Assembly: GCA_034006265.1 (NCBI GenBank)
Contig: JAVETB010000006.1
Span: 3,120 to 67,119, forward strand
Direction of reading: 5' to 3'
DNA: 64,000 nucleotides
DNA from: Syntrophus sp034006265
Lineage (GTDB): Bacteria; Desulfobacterota; Syntrophia; Syntrophales; Syntrophaceae
The notes under the pieces are model-generated. The model saw only the letters and a program-made list of their open reading frames with translations. It ran no database searches and was not told where the DNA came from. Made by a program: the position numbers and the translations under genes. Below are positions 1 to 9,174 of this stretch, piece after piece; the stretch's first letter is position 1; each line of letters begins with the position of its first letter.

Positions 1-2
1 AT

Positions 3-713
3 TATACGGAGCAGTTGATACGGGCCTGCTATCTCGATGAGCGACAGCCGGTGGAAACATGGATGTCCGTCTATCGCGAAGTGGGAAAAATCAAGGCCTG
101 GCTCAATCGCCTTCCCGTCCGGGCCTTTTCGATCGCATCGGAAAGCGTGGATTTGAGGATCACCCCCGGCGCCATGCGCAAATGGATCGGAATATCCGGC
201 CACAACATCCCCAGCTTTGAGATCTTTCTCTCTCCCGACTGGCGGGGAACGGAAGGGACGTATTATGCGAATCAGCCTTCCTTCCGCCTTGGAAACTATG
301 TGGAGGGGGTAAGGCTTCGCTTTGAAAAGGGCAGGGCTGTTGCCATCGAGGCGGAGAAGGGGCTGGAGTTTGTCGTCAAGCAGCTTTCCATGGACCGGGG
401 AGCTTCCCAGGTGGGAGAATTTTCCCTTACCGACCGGCGCTTCTCCCGCATTGACCGCTTCATGGCGGATACCCTTTTTGACGAAAATTACGGAGGGGAA
501 TACGGGAACTGCCACATCGCCGTGGGGGCCTCCTATTCAGACACTTATGCGGGCAATACGGCTGAACTGGACAAAACAGCGAAGCGGAAGCTGGGGTTCA
601 ATGATTCGGCCCTGCACTGGGATCTGGTGAATACGGAGCCGAAGACCGTCACAGCGGAGTTGACGACGGGGAAGAAAATTCTTCTCTATGAAAACGGCGA
701 GTTCCGCTGTTGA
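3..713 (+). CDS. M29-family aminopeptidase, C-terminal part (cut by left edge)
   Basis: This is the C-terminal portion of a leucyl aminopeptidase of peptidase family M29 (AmpS/AmpT type), a cytoplasmic two-metal enzyme. The frame is open to the first bases of the window, so the true start lies outside. Visible family marks are FDENYGG, followed by GNCHIAVGASY, whose His is a metal ligand in the family, and the HWDLV motif near the C-terminus, whose His and Asp bind the second metal. About 235 of the usual ~370-410 residues are present. It ends in a normal TGA with no sign of decay. Confidence 0.85.
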   Translation, partial: YTEQLIRACYLDERQPVETWMSVYREVGKIKAWLNRLPVRAFSIASESVDLRITPGAMRKWIGISGHNIPSFEIFLSPDWRGTEGTYYANQPSFRLGNYVEGVRLRFEKGRAVAIEAEKGLEFVVKQLSMDRGASQVGEFSLTDRRFSRIDRFMADTLFDENYGGEYGNCHIAVGASYSDTYAGNTAELDKTAKRKLGFNDSALHWDLVNTEPKTVTAELTTGKKILLYENGEFRC

Positions 714-892
714 GCGATGAAGGAGGCAGGGGCACGGTCCAGGGACCGCATCCGTGCGAACTGTGGAGAGGCGGGGTGAAGGCGCGTCCGTTTCGGCCGG
801 TCCGTTGGCGGGCCGACGGCAGGATTGCAGGTGGGACGGGGCTGAGTCAGGGCATGATAAGCTCAGCCGCCTTCCGAAGAAAGGCGTGAAGC

Positions 893-1321
893 ATGCAGAC
901 GTTTCTTCCCTATCCCGACTTCCGGCAGTCCCTCCAGATCCTGGATTACAGAAGGCTCGGAAAGCAGCGCGTGGAGGCCTTCCAGCTGATCCGTGCCATC
1001 ACCGTCGGAACGGGCTGGAGCCGGCATCCCGCCGCCCGGATGTGGACGGGGTATCTCAACGCCCTGAAGCTCTACTACAACCTGGCCATTGAGGAATGGG
1101 AGCGTCGGGGATACCGGAACAGGATGAAGAAAATGGCCGTCGAGGGGGAAGTCGTTCTGCCGTCCTGGTTCGGTGACGAGGCGTTTCATGCCGCGCACCG
1201 GTCCAATCTCCTGCGGAAGGACCCCGCATATTACGGACAGTTCGGCTGGCGGGAGCCGCCGACTCTTCCCTATGTCTGGAATGAGGAGAAATGGCTCCAT
1301 CCTTCTTCAGGAAATCCCTGA
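893..1321 (+). CDS. MSMEG_6728 / pyrimidine-dimer DNA glycosylase-like protein
   Basis: This 142-residue cytoplasmic protein begins MQTFLPYPDF and continues LDYRRLGKQRVEAFQLI. That is the hallmark N-terminus of the MSMEG_6728 family, related to the pyrimidine dimer DNA glycosylase/endonuclease V fold (Pyr_excise). Aromatic residues and HPAARMW follow, and it ends with PPTLPYVW. Family membership is clear from these motifs; a DNA-repair role is only inferred from the remote T4 endonuclease V relationship. It is preceded by an AAGAAAGG-type ribosome site. The neighbours give no functional clue. Confidence 0.7.
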   Translation: MQTFLPYPDFRQSLQILDYRRLGKQRVEAFQLIRAITVGTGWSRHPAARMWTGYLNALKLYYNLAIEEWERRGYRNRMKKMAVEGEVVLPSWFGDEAFHAAHRSNLLRKDPAYYGQFGWREPPTLPYVWNEEKWLHPSSGNP

Positions 1322-1352
1322 GGGGGAACGAGACGGGAAAGGGGAAAGGATC

Positions 1353-1652
1353 ATGGTTGTGGGCAGATTGGTGGTTGCTGGAATCGCCTGGGCTGTGTTT
1401 GCCGGGACCGCTTCGGCTGCGGAACCCGTGCGGCAGATCAATGCCTGCGAAGCGGGAAGGCTTCCGGAGCTGGCGGATCAGGTAGCAACGGAAACGGAAA
1501 ATCAGATCCGGAAGGCGAAATACCCGGAGGAGGTCGCCCAGATCATCGGGCGGGCCCAGATCGATTTCCTGCGTATCCTGATTCGGCAGAACGACGAAAT
1601 CCTTCGGCTGAACAGCGCAATACGACAGCTTCTCCAGAAGGACATGAGGTAA
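1353..1652 (+). CDS. small exported protein of unknown function
   Basis: This is a 99-residue protein with a clear Sec signal peptide: a short charged start, a hydrophobic stretch GRLVVAGIAWAVFAGTASA, and likely cleavage after ASA. The mature part is about 75 residues, helical and polar, with one Cys. The start at ATG 1353 is chosen because it gives the signal peptide and sits just after GGGAAAGGA. The open frame extends further upstream but overlaps the preceding gene. I do not recognise a family. It precedes the prc protease gene by 75 bp and could be co-transcribed with it. Confidence 0.6.
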   Translation: MVVGRLVVAGIAWAVFAGTASAAEPVRQINACEAGRLPELADQVATETENQIRKAKYPEEVAQIIGRAQIDFLRILIRQNDEILRLNSAIRQLLQKDMR

Positions 1653-1727
1653 AATCCCCCTTTGTAGAACAACAGAGGGAAGTACAACCCGGCCTCAACA
1701 TTACGGAAGAAAAAAAGGAATACCGGC

Positions 1728-3848
1728 ATGAACGATTCTATCGAAAGGAATATCCCCGGAAATGCCCCCGGGATCCGGCACACTTCCCCCTCCGGCAGAA
1801 GGGGATGGTCTTGTTGGCGGAGTGTCGTCCTCATCCCCCTGCTCATTCTGTTCCTGCCCCTTTCCTCGGTGTCGGAAAATCTTTCCTGCCGCCGTTTGCC
1901 GATGGTCATGGAGGGGTTTCTTTCCAACCATTACGCAGTCAAGACCATAACCAGGGAGGTCAAGGCCCAGGCCATCGAACAGATGATTAAGAGACTCGAC
2001 CCATCCAAAACGATGCTGTATTCGTCCGATGTGGAAAGGCTGAGGCCGGTTCTCCATAGCTTGTTTGCCGGGATGCAGAGAGGCGATTGCGCTGCGCTGA
2101 AACCGGTCTATGACGTGCTGGTTGCGCGGGCGCGGGAGAACGAGGAGATGGTCCGGAAGATCCTGGCGGCGGACTATCGGCTCGACGAAGCGACGGAGCT
2201 GAACATCAACGTCAGCAAGCGATCCTATCTGAAAACGAAGGCGGAAAAGTACGAGCTCCTCAAAAAGATCGTGCAGTTTCGGATTGAAAACACCCTGCAG
2301 ACGGGCATCGACCTGGCAGAGGCCAGGAAGCAGCAGATTCACCATTACGAACTGCAGACCATGAGGGTGATCGAGCGCAATCCGGAAGAGCTTCTCACGA
2401 ACGCGGCCGAAGCCTTCGCGCTGGCCCTCGATCCGCACACGAACTATCTGTCCCCGGAAAAATTTGAGGATTTCCGGATTTCCATGCAGCTTTCCCTGGA
2501 GGGAATAGGGGCCATCCTGAGCAGCGACAATGGTTTTACCGTCATTGAGGAGTTGACCGCCGGCGGAAGCGCCGCACGGTCGGGTCTGCTCAAGCCGAAG
2601 GACAGGATCATCGCCGTAGCCCAGGAAGGGGAACGGCCCGTCAATGTCATCGACATGGATCTCCATGATGTGATTCGGATGATCCGCGGCAGGAAAGGGA
2701 CGCGGGTTGTCCTTACGATCCTCCGTCAGGAGGAGCGGACGACCCGTTTCAATGTCGTTCTCATCCGCGACAAGGTGGAGCTCAAGGAGCAGGAGGCCAG
2801 CATCGAATACGTGATCCGCAAAGCCGGCGATCGGCGGTATACCTTCGGGGTGATCGATCTCCCTTCGTTCTACGGCGATGAAAAGGAAAACAAGTCCTGC
2901 TACGAAGATGTAAAAAGGCTGCTTGGAGAGGCCGGGGGGCGTCGTGTCGATGGAATCGTGCTTGACCTTTCGCGCAACGGCGGGGGGCTCCTGAAGGAGG
3001 CGGTGCGCCTCGCCGGCCTGTTTGTCGATCAGGGTGGGATCGTAGCGACCAGGGACCATCTCGATCAGGTGACTGTTCTTGCCAACGGCTCGGCCGTCGT
3101 GGGGCCGGCGGGCTACACATACAAGCTGATGGCCTTTCCCGGGGAAGATCCACGCGCGCTCTATACAGGGCCCGTTGTTGTGCTGACAAGCCGCTTGAGC
3201 GCATCGGCCAGCGAGATCGTCGCGGGCGCTCTTAAGGACTACGCCCGATCGGTGATTGTCGGATCGGATCATACCTTCGGGAAGGGCTCCGTGCAGGTCA
3301 TGATGCCCCTTCCCTGGAACCTGGGCGGCATGACCGTCACCACGGGCATGTTCTTTCTTCCCGGCGGCAAATCCACGCAGAAGACCGGTGTCGAAGCGGA
3401 CGTGAAGCTGCCCATCTGGTTCACCCTTGAAGACGTCGGTGAAACGGCCCTGGATTACCCCCTTCCAGCCCAGAAGATCCCGCCTTTCCTCGGATCGAAG
3501 GGAAGGGCGCCTCTGTGGAAGCCTGTCACACCGGCCATGCTTTCGAACCTGGCGGCAAGATCCAGGGAACGGGTCGCCAAGGACGCGAAGTTCGCCGAGA
3601 TCATTCGGACCAGCAAAGAGGCGGCTGCCAGGAAGGGCATCATCCGGCTTGCCGACCTGCGCAGGGACATGGTCAAGGAAAACGGTGCGAAGAAGAACGG
3701 TGCGAAGAAGAAGGAGACCTACACCGAGTTGAGGCAAAAGGCAAAGGAGCAGTATGCCCCCTTCGTGAACGAGGGCGTCAATGTCCTTCTCGACATGGTG
3801 ACCATGGGTTACGGTAATGCCCCGCGCGGAGGATCATCCTCGAATTGA
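1728..3848 (+). CDS. prc: tail-specific periplasmic protease (Prc/Tsp, S41)
   Basis: This is a C-terminal processing protease that degrades or trims periplasmic and lipoprotein substrates after recognising their C-termini. Of 706 residues, about 30-50 form a signal/anchor segment (VVLIPLLILFLPLSS). A helical N-domain follows, containing ALDPHTNYLSPEKF. A PDZ domain lies at roughly 250-340, then the S41 catalytic domain. The catalytic Ser sits in LSASASEI (about residue 493) and the Lys in TFGKGSVQ (about 519). A basic tail (NGAKKNGAKKKE) matches the Tsp C-terminal domain. The length is close to E. coli Prc (682). A long antisense open frame over it is a composition artefact. Confidence 0.93.
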   Translation: MNDSIERNIPGNAPGIRHTSPSGRRGWSCWRSVVLIPLLILFLPLSSVSENLSCRRLPMVMEGFLSNHYAVKTITREVKAQAIEQMIKRLDPSKTMLYSSDVERLRPVLHSLFAGMQRGDCAALKPVYDVLVARARENEEMVRKILAADYRLDEATELNINVSKRSYLKTKAEKYELLKKIVQFRIENTLQTGIDLAEARKQQIHHYELQTMRVIERNPEELLTNAAEAFALALDPHTNYLSPEKFEDFRISMQLSLEGIGAILSSDNGFTVIEELTAGGSAARSGLLKPKDRIIAVAQEGERPVNVIDMDLHDVIRMIRGRKGTRVVLTILRQEERTTRFNVVLIRDKVELKEQEASIEYVIRKAGDRRYTFGVIDLPSFYGDEKENKSCYEDVKRLLGEAGGRRVDGIVLDLSRNGGGLLKEAVRLAGLFVDQGGIVATRDHLDQVTVLANGSAVVGPAGYTYKLMAFPGEDPRALYTGPVVVLTSRLSASASEIVAGALKDYARSVIVGSDHTFGKGSVQVMMPLPWNLGGMTVTTGMFFLPGGKSTQKTGVEADVKLPIWFTLEDVGETALDYPLPAQKIPPFLGSKGRAPLWKPVTPAMLSNLAARSRERVAKDAKFAEIIRTSKEAAARKGIIRLADLRRDMVKENGAKKNGAKKKETYTELRQKAKEQYAPFVNEGVNVLLDMVTMGYGNAPRGGSSSN

Positions 3849-4203
3849 CGTGACCCCGGGAAGCCTGTTCCATCTGTTCCTTAAATAGCCTCAGCCGGCT
3901 TGGAAGCCCGTTCCCGGCTGAGGCGGAACACCTGCTCCGCTGCCGATGTCCCGCTGTCCGGCGTGCGGGGTCGAAGCGAATCTCAATCGTTCAACCGTGA
4001 ACACCCCGGCATCACCCCTGCGCTTTCCGACGCTTGAACCCCTTTCCGGCCTCCGCCGCCTTCCGCGATTCATCCCATTATCCGTGAGATTTCAGATTGG
4101 AATTTATACGGCCCCGCGCCCTTGACATGCCTGGGGTCGATAAATATATTAGCTGCGGATTTGCTGAGACAGACAACGGAAAGGATCGGGTCCTACGGGT
4201 TCC
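3849..4203. other. 355-bp intergenic region with a hairpin and the gmhA promoter
   Basis: No coding sequence is supported here. An 11-bp perfect hairpin (3888-3898 with 3914-3924, 15-nt loop) lies 40 bp after prc. It lacks a U-run, so it may be a processing or Rho-assisted 3' end. The gmhA promoter occupies the right part. Confidence 0.5.
4122..4150 (+). promoter_or_regulatory. sigma-70 promoter for gmhA-grpE-dnaK
   Basis: TTGACA (4122-4127) and TATATT (4145-4150) are separated by exactly 17 bp, about 50 bp before gmhA. This is a near-consensus housekeeping promoter. No CIRCE element is visible here, although the operon carries heat-shock genes. Confidence 0.75.
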
Positions 4204-4788
4204 ATGGAAGACCATATCATCAAAATATTTAAGGAAAGCGCTCAGCTCAAAGACATTTTTCTGAACGAAAACCTGGGCCGGCTGGTGAATGTCATCGAAG
4301 CCGTAACCGGCGCCCTGAAGTCCGGAAACAAGATCCTGATTTTCGGAAACGGCGGCAGCGCAGCAGATGCTCAGCATCTCGCGGCGGAGTTCGTCAATCG
4401 CTTTGTCATCGAAAGACCCCCGTTGCCGGCCATCGCCCTGACGACAGACACGTCGGTCATAACGAGCATCGGTAACGACTATGATTTTTCGGAAATCTTC
4501 AGCAAGCAGATACGAGCGATCGGGCAGGCAGGCGATATCGCCTGGGGAATCAGTACGAGTGGAAAATCGCCCAATGTTTTGAAGGGTCTTGAAGTGGCTG
4601 GGAAGATGGGCCTGATTACCGTGGGGCTGACGGGACACGATGGCGGAGACATCGCCAGGAAGGTGGATTACGTTCTCAATGTCCCCTCAAACAGCACCCC
4701 CAGGATTCAGGAAGTGCACATTGCCATCGGTCATGTCATCTGCGAAATGATCGATTTCAAGCTTTTTCAGAGGCCTGAACTTAAATGA
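4204..4788 (+). CDS. gmhA: phosphoheptose isomerase (D-sedoheptulose-7-phosphate isomerase)
   Basis: This cytoplasmic enzyme converts sedoheptulose 7-phosphate to D-glycero-D-manno-heptose 7-phosphate, the first step of heptose supply for LPS core. The 194 residues form a single SIS domain. FGNGGSAADAQHLAAEFVNR carries the phosphate-binding loop, TSGKSPNV the second SIS motif, and EVHIAIGHVICEMID the C-terminal active-site helix. The length is typical (190-195). It is first in a run with grpE and dnaK. The only family alternative, DiaA, is less likely given the complete isomerase motifs. Confidence 0.93.
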   Translation: MEDHIIKIFKESAQLKDIFLNENLGRLVNVIEAVTGALKSGNKILIFGNGGSAADAQHLAAEFVNRFVIERPPLPAIALTTDTSVITSIGNDYDFSEIFSKQIRAIGQAGDIAWGISTSGKSPNVLKGLEVAGKMGLITVGLTGHDGGDIARKVDYVLNVPSNSTPRIQEVHIAIGHVICEMIDFKLFQRPELK

Positions 4789-4846
4789 GGGCTTGGAACG
4801 GTTGGAAACAATCCGGGAACTATTCAGAAAGGAAATACGTTGCGGC

Positions 4847-5419
4847 ATGACAGAGAAGGAGAAAAAAGATCAGGAAGATCTCGCTCCGGAATCCATCGAA
4901 GAGAGTCTTTATGACGAGTTTAAGGGGGAGGACGCTGCCGGTCAGGACACTGAATTCCTGAAGGCCCAGCTGGAGTTGAAGGAAAAGGAAGTTGCGGAGC
5001 ACTACAATAATTACCTCCGCGCACTGGCCGATCTTGAGAATTATAAAAAGAGGGCGGCCAGGGAAAGGGCAGATCTCGTGAAATACGGACATGAGAATCT
5101 GCTGCGGGATTTCCTTCCGATTCTGGACAGCCTGGACCGGGCGATGGATGCGGCATGCAGCTCCGACAATATGGAGGCTTTTCAGGAGGGTCTCACCCTC
5201 GTACGGAATCAGTTCCTCGGTTGTCTGGAAAAGTATGGTGTGGAACCGATCGTGGCCTGCGGTTTGGATTTTGACCCCAACGTCCATGAGGCCATGCTGG
5301 AGGTTGAAAGCGATTCGCATGAAGACAGACAAGTGGTCGACGAATACCAGAAGGGGTACCTTTATCAGGGAAGGCTGCTGAGACCGGCGAAGGTTTCCGT
5401 CTGCAGGCGCAGGAAGTAG
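4847..5419 (+). CDS. grpE: nucleotide exchange factor GrpE
   Basis: GrpE releases ADP from DnaK. The first ~45 residues are acidic and disordered. A long coiled coil follows (LKAQLELKEKEVAEHYNNYL, then LADLENYKKRAARER, the family signature). The C-terminal beta domain contains VEPIVACGLDFDPNVHEAM and GYLYQGRLLRPAKVSV. ATG 4847 gives 190 residues, the usual size. An upstream in-frame TTG at 4793 would add 18 atypical residues. It lies 58 bp after gmhA and 71 bp before dnaK, so co-transcription is likely. Confidence 0.93.
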   Translation: MTEKEKKDQEDLAPESIEESLYDEFKGEDAAGQDTEFLKAQLELKEKEVAEHYNNYLRALADLENYKKRAARERADLVKYGHENLLRDFLPILDSLDRAMDAACSSDNMEAFQEGLTLVRNQFLGCLEKYGVEPIVACGLDFDPNVHEAMLEVESDSHEDRQVVDEYQKGYLYQGRLLRPAKVSVCRRRK

Positions 5420-5490
5420 ATACTCATAAATGGAATCTATGACATTGGAATACAGCAACACCATCAGACATTAAGGAGGATGAAATTTCT

Positions 5491-7407
5491 ATGGGAAGAA
5501 TTATCGGAATCGATTTGGGAACGACCAACTCGTGCGTTTCCGTCATGGAAGGGGGAGACCCTGTCGTAATCGCCAATCAGGAAGGCAATCGAACGACGCC
5601 GTCCGTCGTCGCCTTTTCGGAAAGCGGCGAACGGCTGGTTGGGCAGGTTGCCAAGCGGCAGGCCGTGACCAATTCGGAAAACACCGTTTACGCGATTAAA
5701 AGGCTTATCGGCCGGAAATATAATTCCAAGGAAGTTCAATATGACAAGAGCATCAGCCCCTTCAAGATCACCGAGGCGTCCAATGGAGACGCGCAGGTTG
5801 AAGCGAGGGGAAGGGCCTACAGCCCCGCTGAGATCTCATCGATGATCCTGGTCAAAATGAAGCAGACCGCAGAGGATTATCTGGGGGAAAAGATCACGGA
5901 CGCCGTCATTACCGTTCCGGCGTATTTTAATGACTCCCAGCGTCAGGCCACGAAGGACGCAGGAAAAATCGCCGGCTTGAATGTTCTCCGAATCATCAAC
6001 GAGCCGACGGCGGCGGCCCTGGCATACGGACTGGACAAGAAAAAGGACGAAAAGATTGCCGTCTTCGACCTGGGTGGAGGCACCTTCGACATCTCCATCC
6101 TCGAGTTGGGCGAAGGGGTCTTCGAGGTCAAATCCACCAATGGAGATACCCATCTGGGCGGGGAGGATTTCGATCAGCGGATCATTGATTATCTGGTCAG
6201 TGAATTCAAGAAAGACCAGGGAATCGACCTCCGCAGCGACAAAATGGCCCTGCAGCGCCTCAAGGAAGCGGCGGAGAAGGCGAAAATGGAACTGTCCTCG
6301 GCCATGGAAACGGACATCAATCTACCCTTCATCACCGCCGATGCCTCGGGGCCCAAACATATGAACATCAAGCTGACGCGGGCTAGAATGGAGGCGCTCG
6401 TGGAAGAGCTGATCGACCGGCTTGAGGGACCCTGCCGGACGGCGCTGAAGGATGCCGGCCTGGCGGCGAAGGATATTGATGAAGTCATCCTTGTCGGAGG
6501 CATGACACGGATGCCGAGGGTTCAGCAGAAGGTAAAGGAAGTTTTCGGCAAGGAGCCCAACAGGGGGGTCAATCCCGATGAAGTTGTGGCCGTCGGTGCC
6601 TCCATTCAGGGCGGCGTTCTTGCCGGTGAAGTCAAGGATGTCCTGCTCCTCGATGTGACGCCTCTGTCTCTGGGCATTGAAACTCTCGGCGGTGTCATGA
6701 CCAAGCTCATCGAGAAGAACACGACCATCCCGACCCGGAAGAGCCAGATTTTTTCCACCGCGGCGGACAATCAGCCGGCCGTGAGCATTCATGTCCTTCA
6801 GGGCGAACGCTCCATGGCGTCGGATAACAGGACCCTGGGTCGGTTCGATCTCGTCGGGATCCCCCCGGCGCCCCGAGGAATTCCACAGATCGAGGTGACC
6901 TTCGACATTGATGCCAACGGGATCGTCCATGTCTCCGCGAAGGATCTGGGAACGGGGAAGGAACAGAGCATCAAGATAACGGCGTCAAGCGGCCTTTCCG
7001 AGTCCGAGATCGAGAAGTTCGTCCGGGAAGCCGAGGCACATGGGGAAGAAGACCGCAAAAAGAAGGATCTCGTGGAAGCGAGAAACTCGGCGGATGCCAT
7101 GGCCTATGGTGTCGAGAAAAACATCAAGGAGTTCGGCGACAAGGTGGATCCGGCAGAAAAGGTCCGGATTGAAGAGGCCATTGTGAAGGTCCGGAAAGCC
7201 GTGGAGGGTGATGACCTCGATGCCATCAGGTCCGCACAGGAAGAGTTGACGACGGCGTCCCACAAGCTGGCCGAGGCAATGTACGCAAAAACCGCACAGC
7301 AGCCCGGTGGAGGCCCTCAACCTGGGGAGGGTCCCGGTGCCGGAGCCCAGGAGGCGGGCAGAAAGGACGATGACGTCGTGGACGCCGATTTCGAAGAGGT
7401 AAAATAA
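5491..7407 (+). CDS. dnaK: chaperone DnaK (Hsp70)
   Basis: This is an ATP-dependent Hsp70 chaperone of 638 residues. The N-terminal ATPase domain contains GIDLGTTNSCVSVMEGG, FNDSQRQATKDAGKIAGL, IAVFDLGGGTFDISIL and ILVGGMTRMPRVQ. The interdomain linker region reads DVLLLDVTPLSLGIETLGG. The substrate-binding domain and helical lid follow, ending in a Gly/Pro-rich tail and the canonical DDDVVDADFEEVK terminus. A strong AAGGAGG ribosome site precedes the ATG. dnaJ is not adjacent; instead a terminator follows. Confidence 0.98.
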   Translation: MGRIIGIDLGTTNSCVSVMEGGDPVVIANQEGNRTTPSVVAFSESGERLVGQVAKRQAVTNSENTVYAIKRLIGRKYNSKEVQYDKSISPFKITEASNGDAQVEARGRAYSPAEISSMILVKMKQTAEDYLGEKITDAVITVPAYFNDSQRQATKDAGKIAGLNVLRIINEPTAAALAYGLDKKKDEKIAVFDLGGGTFDISILELGEGVFEVKSTNGDTHLGGEDFDQRIIDYLVSEFKKDQGIDLRSDKMALQRLKEAAEKAKMELSSAMETDINLPFITADASGPKHMNIKLTRARMEALVEELIDRLEGPCRTALKDAGLAAKDIDEVILVGGMTRMPRVQQKVKEVFGKEPNRGVNPDEVVAVGASIQGGVLAGEVKDVLLLDVTPLSLGIETLGGVMTKLIEKNTTIPTRKSQIFSTAADNQPAVSIHVLQGERSMASDNRTLGRFDLVGIPPAPRGIPQIEVTFDIDANGIVHVSAKDLGTGKEQSIKITASSGLSESEIEKFVREAEAHGEEDRKKKDLVEARNSADAMAYGVEKNIKEFGDKVDPAEKVRIEEAIVKVRKAVEGDDLDAIRSAQEELTTASHKLAEAMYAKTAQQPGGGPQPGEGPGAGAQEAGRKDDDVVDADFEEVK

Positions 7408-7430
7408 ACCAGGGTTCATCAAACCCGGAG

Positions 7431-7475
7431 GATGCCTGGATGTCAGGAGGCCTGATGTCCGGGCATCTTTGTTTG
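7431..7475 (+). terminator. intrinsic terminator after dnaK
   Basis: A hairpin of 17 pairs (including three G-U) joins 7431-7447 to 7451-7467 across a 3-nt loop and is followed by TTTGTTTG. It separates dnaK from surE. Confidence 0.75.
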
Positions 7476-7497
7476 TGCGGAAGAAGGGAGGAAAACG

Positions 7498-8298
7498 ATG
7501 AGATATCTTCTGACCAATGACGACGGGATCTACGCCAGGGGGCTGAGCGCCCTGTACCGGGAACTTTCGAAGGAGGCCGACTGCCTGATCGTGGCGCCGG
7601 AAGTGGAGCAGAGCGCTGTCGGGCATGCCATCACGCTCAATCGCCCCCTCATGATAAGGCGCACGAACAAGGACGGAAGCTTTCTGGGATACGCCGTCTC
7701 CGGGACGCCGGCGGACTGCGTCAAGATCGGGATCAAGGAGCTTTCGGAAAAGCCCGTGGATCTTGTCATTTCGGGGATCAACATCGGCTCCAACGTCGGA
7801 ATCAATGTCATTTATTCCGGTACCGTTTCCGCGGCGACGGAGGGGTCGATCCTTGGGGTTCCCTCCATGGCCATTTCGCTGGGCACGCTGCGCAACGCCG
7901 ATTATACCGTTGCTGCCGATTTTGCCCGGAGGATGTCCCGCTTCATGATCAAATATTTTGCCGGAAAAAGCATTGCCCTGAACATCAATGTGCCGCCCCT
8001 GCCGAGAAGCGAGATCAAGGGGATCGCGGTAACGCGGCAGGGAAAGGCGCGCCTCATCGAATGTTTCGACAAACGGGTCGACCCCCGTGAACGGCTTTAT
8101 TATTGGCTGGCGGGTGAAACACAGCTTTCGGAGCAGGAGGAGCCCGATTCCGATGGAAGCGCCCTGAGCCGGGGGATGATTTCCATTACCCCCATCCATA
8201 ACGATATGACGCGCCATGATGCCATTGGCGGCTTGAAAGAACTCGTGGGGCAGGAAAGCGCCCTCTTTGCGTCAACGAAATGTGAATGCTCTGATTAG
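7498..8298 (+). CDS. surE: 5'/3'-nucleotidase SurE
   Basis: SurE dephosphorylates nucleoside 5'- and 3'-monophosphates and is linked to stationary-phase survival. The start MRYLLTNDDGIYARG contains the paired metal-binding Asp. QSAVGHAITLNRPL, VSGTPADCVKIG and SGINIGSNVGINVIYSGTVSAA follow, which supply the Ser and Asn ligands. At 266 residues it is typical. A GGGAGG site precedes the ATG by a few bases. It ends 9 bp from the convergent stress-protein gene. Confidence 0.95.
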   Translation: MRYLLTNDDGIYARGLSALYRELSKEADCLIVAPEVEQSAVGHAITLNRPLMIRRTNKDGSFLGYAVSGTPADCVKIGIKELSEKPVDLVISGINIGSNVGINVIYSGTVSAATEGSILGVPSMAISLGTLRNADYTVAADFARRMSRFMIKYFAGKSIALNINVPPLPRSEIKGIAVTRQGKARLIECFDKRVDPRERLYYWLAGETQLSEQEEPDSDGSALSRGMISITPIHNDMTRHDAIGGLKELVGQESALFASTKCECSD

Positions 8299-8307
8299 AG
8301 GGGCTTT

Positions 8308-9060
8308 TCAGCGGGCCGCAATGACGGGTATCGGGCTCACTTGAAAAAGGCTGCGGCCGGACTGCTCCCGGCCCGTCAGGGCCAGAACCAGCAATTCGAT
8401 GGATCCTTCCCGGACAAACTGCAGGGCCGTTTCGTCCACCGGCCCCCGCAGGGCGACGGTCACCCAGTCGATGGGAGTGTCCTGGTCGTTCTGTTCGAAA
8501 TAATCCTCCAGCTTTCTGTTCAGGTCGGCAATCCGGCTCTGTTCTTCCGCAATGAGGAGAATCGTCAGAGGCCATACGGCACTGAGGGAGAGGGCGACAG
8601 CCAGGTCCAGGGCGCGGTCCGATTCCCGGCTGCCGTCATAGACCAGCCCCATGCTTTCAATTTCCAGAAACTGGGGGGGGATGACCATCAGAGAGGCCAT
8701 GGCGGGGCGTGTTGCGAGTTCTGAAAAGGAAACGGCGTCATCACGGCCGTTGTCCAGGCCCTGCCGGTGCACGAGCAGGAGGCTGCCCTCTCCGTTGCCC
8801 GTTGCCGCATAGATCGAGTCTGCGGAAAGGTCGGTAATTTTCTTCAGGTTTGGTGAAATTCCGGCAAGATCGCAGTCCTTCTGAAAACTGCGGACGAGAA
8901 TCTCCTCGGTGGGAGAATCTTCCAGGGCTTTGCCTGCGTACAATCCAACCAGGGGAACATTCAATCTTTTGGCGGCATAAACCCCGTAGGCGACAGCCCT
9001 CGAACTGAGCGTCAGCCCGCTCAGAGGCACCAGAATGGATTGGACGGCGGCACGGCTCAT
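8308..9060 (-). CDS. universal stress protein-like (UspA superfamily)
   Basis: This 250-residue soluble protein appears to contain two UspA-type halves: SILVPLSGLTLSSRAVAYGVYAAKRLNVPLVG starts the first and GLVYDGSRESDRALDLAVAL the second. The C-terminal LLVLALTGREQSG...SPIPVIAAR resembles the nucleotide-binding G-x2-G-x9-G(S/T) turn in degenerate form. The binding loops are not well conserved, so ATP binding is uncertain. The function is unknown beyond general stress association. It is transcribed alone, convergent with surE and divergent from the methyltransferase. Confidence 0.65.
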   Translation of the reverse strand: MSRAAVQSILVPLSGLTLSSRAVAYGVYAAKRLNVPLVGLYAGKALEDSPTEEILVRSFQKDCDLAGISPNLKKITDLSADSIYAATGNGEGSLLLVHRQGLDNGRDDAVSFSELATRPAMASLMVIPPQFLEIESMGLVYDGSRESDRALDLAVALSLSAVWPLTILLIAEEQSRIADLNRKLEDYFEQNDQDTPIDWVTVALRGPVDETALQFVREGSIELLVLALTGREQSGRSLFQVSPIPVIAAR

Positions 9061-9174
9061 GATTTTCCGTTCTCCTTTTCATCGTTATTCGGTCTTCCTT
9101 AGCTCCATTTACCAGAAGAGGCCGGATCCTTCAATGCCTTTTCCGGCTTGCCCGGACGGCCAATCGGGGAAAAA

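Noticed and set aside
1701..3737. 678-codon open frame antisense to prc
   Set aside because: It lies wholly opposite a clear protease gene, has low-complexity composition (G/R/P/H-rich) and no family motifs. It is a by-product of GC-rich third positions. The same applies to the 618-codon frame at 10117-11973 and others.
4081..5490. CIRCE/HrcA or sigma-32 control of grpE-dnaK
   Set aside because: No TTAGCACTC inverted repeat and no clear heat-shock promoter was found; only a sigma-70 promoter before gmhA.
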